From Clostridiales bacterium (GTDB lineage: Bacteria > Bacillota > Clostridia > Caldicoprobacterales > DTU083): 34,408 bases of DNA. The notes under the pieces are model-generated. The model was not told the origin of the DNA and searched no databases. It saw only the letters and a list, made by a program, of their open reading frames with translations. Below are positions 32,928 to 34,408 of the stretch, one piece after another. The stretch's first letter is position 1, and the number at the start of each line of letters is the position of its first letter. A program made the position numbers and the translations under genes. The stretch lies in assembly GCA_012842605.1 (NCBI GenBank), contig DUSN01000072.1:1-34408 (forward strand), read 5' to 3'.

Positions 32928-34408
32928 TTATAGGATGATCGCTGCACTTCGTGCCGGCAGCTCAATGATGTGGCTTACTATATTCCAGTCCTGATTGTCT
33001 ATCAAACGATACTTGTCTGGCTTTGAACCATCGTTCCACTCGACATGCACATAAACAGAACAATCTTCATAATTTGCTATTGCGATTCCAAGTGTCGAGT
33101 CCTTAGCTTTGAAAACTGAATAGGGATGATATGGCTGACCATCCTGGTATGTTATATTAGCTCCCTGATTGTCAATAAATTCACCATCCCAGAACCATTT
33201 TCGATATTCAGTGCGAAGTTTATCCATCAACTTCCCATAAGCAATCGTATCAGGATAGTCATCAAGACATCCTTTGAATTATATGGCTCGTAACTGATGA
33301 TATAGCGATACAGCAGACATTGATTAATCATATTTCGATCATTAAATCCAGTTACAGCTGTCATATACTGGCTGTATGGCAGCAAATATCTTGCCAATGG
33401 CAAATGATTCTTGTTTTCAGACCGAAAGTATGCAAGTTGATAAGTCTCCATTTCCCAGTCATAACAAGCTTCACCTGCAACCAAAAAATTTTTAGGTGTC
33501 CCCTGAACTTGCCACATTCTGCGGATAAAGTCCCGGTCTCGATTATATGTTGGCTCCCCATATCGATGTCCATGCTTGGATGAAAAACACGCCCAGGTCG
33601 GACTATGATGCTGGCACTCATCAAACAACATGCCATCAGCACCTAAATCAACTAATTATTTATACTCCACCTCACATAATTTCATATAGTTTTCATGATT
33701 AAAACATGTTGGTACCAGTCTTTTTGTATTAAGGTCCATCAATTGAGTTCCTGTAAAATAACGATAACCAGGATATAAATAATAATCGCCATATGGATCG
33801 ATAAACACATATTGATCCATATGATCTTTAAAATTCGGCTGTCCGCGATCGACCCAGACGAATTTTGCAAATAGAATGATTTTAATGCCCAAATCCTGGC
33901 ACTCTCTTATCGCTTCCTTAAGTTCATCAAAAGTACCAAGCCTTGGATCTGGTGAGTGTGATGGATTTCCCTGATCCTGGCCGCCATCATTCCAACCAAC
34001 CAACTGGATAGCAGCAACACCATGTTTCTTGCAAACACGGGCAACATCCGGCAAGTCTTTGAATTTCATTCTAAGCTCATCTTCCGGTGAGTTAATATGG
34101 ATTTGCTGCCATGCGTGAGGTTCGTTTACCCAATCCGGAGCTTGTGCTGGTGTCATCCAACTGTTACGCCACTTTTTATATAGATCTGCGCCTTTATGCC
34201 AATCCCCTGTAAAGGAATCCAAAGCAATTGGTGTCAGTTCACGAAATTCACCTGGCATGATATATGGAATATGAAGCGCCGCAAACCTTGTATGAACTGA
34301 TTTTCCTGCAATATCACTAACTTCAGGTACACGTTGGTCGATTGATGAGCCATAACCAGGACGCAATTCCAGTTCCCAGGTCACTATCTCAGCATCATGC
34401 GACTTCAC
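32928..34408 (-). pseudogene. DUF6259-like large glycoside-hydrolase-type protein, broken by a nonsense codon and a frameshift; 5' end outside window
   Basis: Three consecutive fragments form one gene. Upstream part (34408-33656): HAWQQIHINSPEDELR, LVGWNDGGQDQGNPSHSPDP, IILFAKFVWVD, ending EVEYK and TAA (33658-33656). In the same frame it continues as LVDLGADGMLFDECQHHSP to YEPYN. Near 33276-33280 one base is missing: restoring a T gives YNFKGCLDDYPDTIAYGK, which joins the last fragment (MDKLRTEYRKWFWDGEF to the stop at 32928). The barrel-like motifs GWNDGGQD and MLFDECQHH suggest a glycoside hydrolase fold. I assign DUF6259 from memory of the pattern, with moderate confidence. About 490 residues are visible. 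Confidence 0.75.

Noticed and set aside
33656-33658. TAA recoding as a sense codon (two in-frame TAAs, here and at 27701-27703)
   Set aside because: TAA ends normal genes in this window (for example the lipoate ligase gene at 3966 and the ABC ATPase at 30066), so reassignment is not tenable; local mutation or error is simpler.
1-34408. CRISPR arrays, tRNA or rRNA genes, transposases
   Set aside because: I found no regularly spaced direct repeats, no cloverleaf-like sequence, no rRNA signature and no transposase-like protein in the window.

Overview
The window looks like chromosomal DNA from a low-GC Gram-positive anaerobe of the Clostridia. The evidence is AT-rich sequence, purine-rich ribosome binding sites before almost every gene, sigma-A promoters with 17-base spacers, lipoate ligase of LplJ size, YozG, PadR/DUF1700 and DUF4846 families, and a copper cluster of clostridial style. 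I cannot name the species. There are no rRNA or tRNA genes and no CRISPR array, and I saw no intact transposase. Most genes lie on the minus strand.

Layout. 1-841: 5' part of a PHP-type metallohydrolase, divergent from an oligoendopeptidase F / lipoate ligase pair (1124-3966) and a 44-residue membrane peptide. 4262-10020: minus-strand genes for a beta-propeller, an APC permease, a DUF4846 protein, a sugar isomerase-like TIM barrel, a lipoprotein and an isoprenylcysteine-methyltransferase-like membrane protein that apparently lacks a standard start codon. 10323-15288: glmS, a YciI protein, an MFS transporter, a DUF2200 protein and an unrecognised protein. 15559-16071: a short plus-strand operon of a mini-DUF2975 membrane protein and a YozG-like repressor. 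16076-18868: a PadR - DUF1700 - SDR - SDR operon behind a consensus promoter with an inverted repeat across the -10. 19021-20173: a flavin reductase-like protein and an acetyltransferase, then an AraC/GyrI pseudogene.

20797-28453 is the most coherent system. In transcription order it has a DUF2318 protein, a small LDCC-motif metal-binding gene broken by an in-frame TAA, an HMA-TauE/SafE-cupredoxin fusion, the copper ATPase CopA, the chaperone CopZ, an OmpR-family regulator and its histidine kinase. The promoter at the head carries TTCATA direct repeats 11 bases apart, the usual spacing for OmpR-family sites, so the cluster may regulate itself. Its likely job is copper sensing, cytosolic capture, export and handling outside the membrane.

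28466-31052 is a three-gene ABC-2 exporter whose leader contains a terminator hairpin. The 719-base gap after it holds another terminator, a nested inverted-repeat structure and a promoter-like palindrome, which together could encode a small RNA or be a relic of a mobile element. The right end (31772-34408) is decaying: a phytoene-desaturase-like gene and an UlaE-like epimerase gene, facing each other, are both cut at about 32060-32070, and a large DUF6259-like gene carries one nonsense codon and one single-base frameshift.
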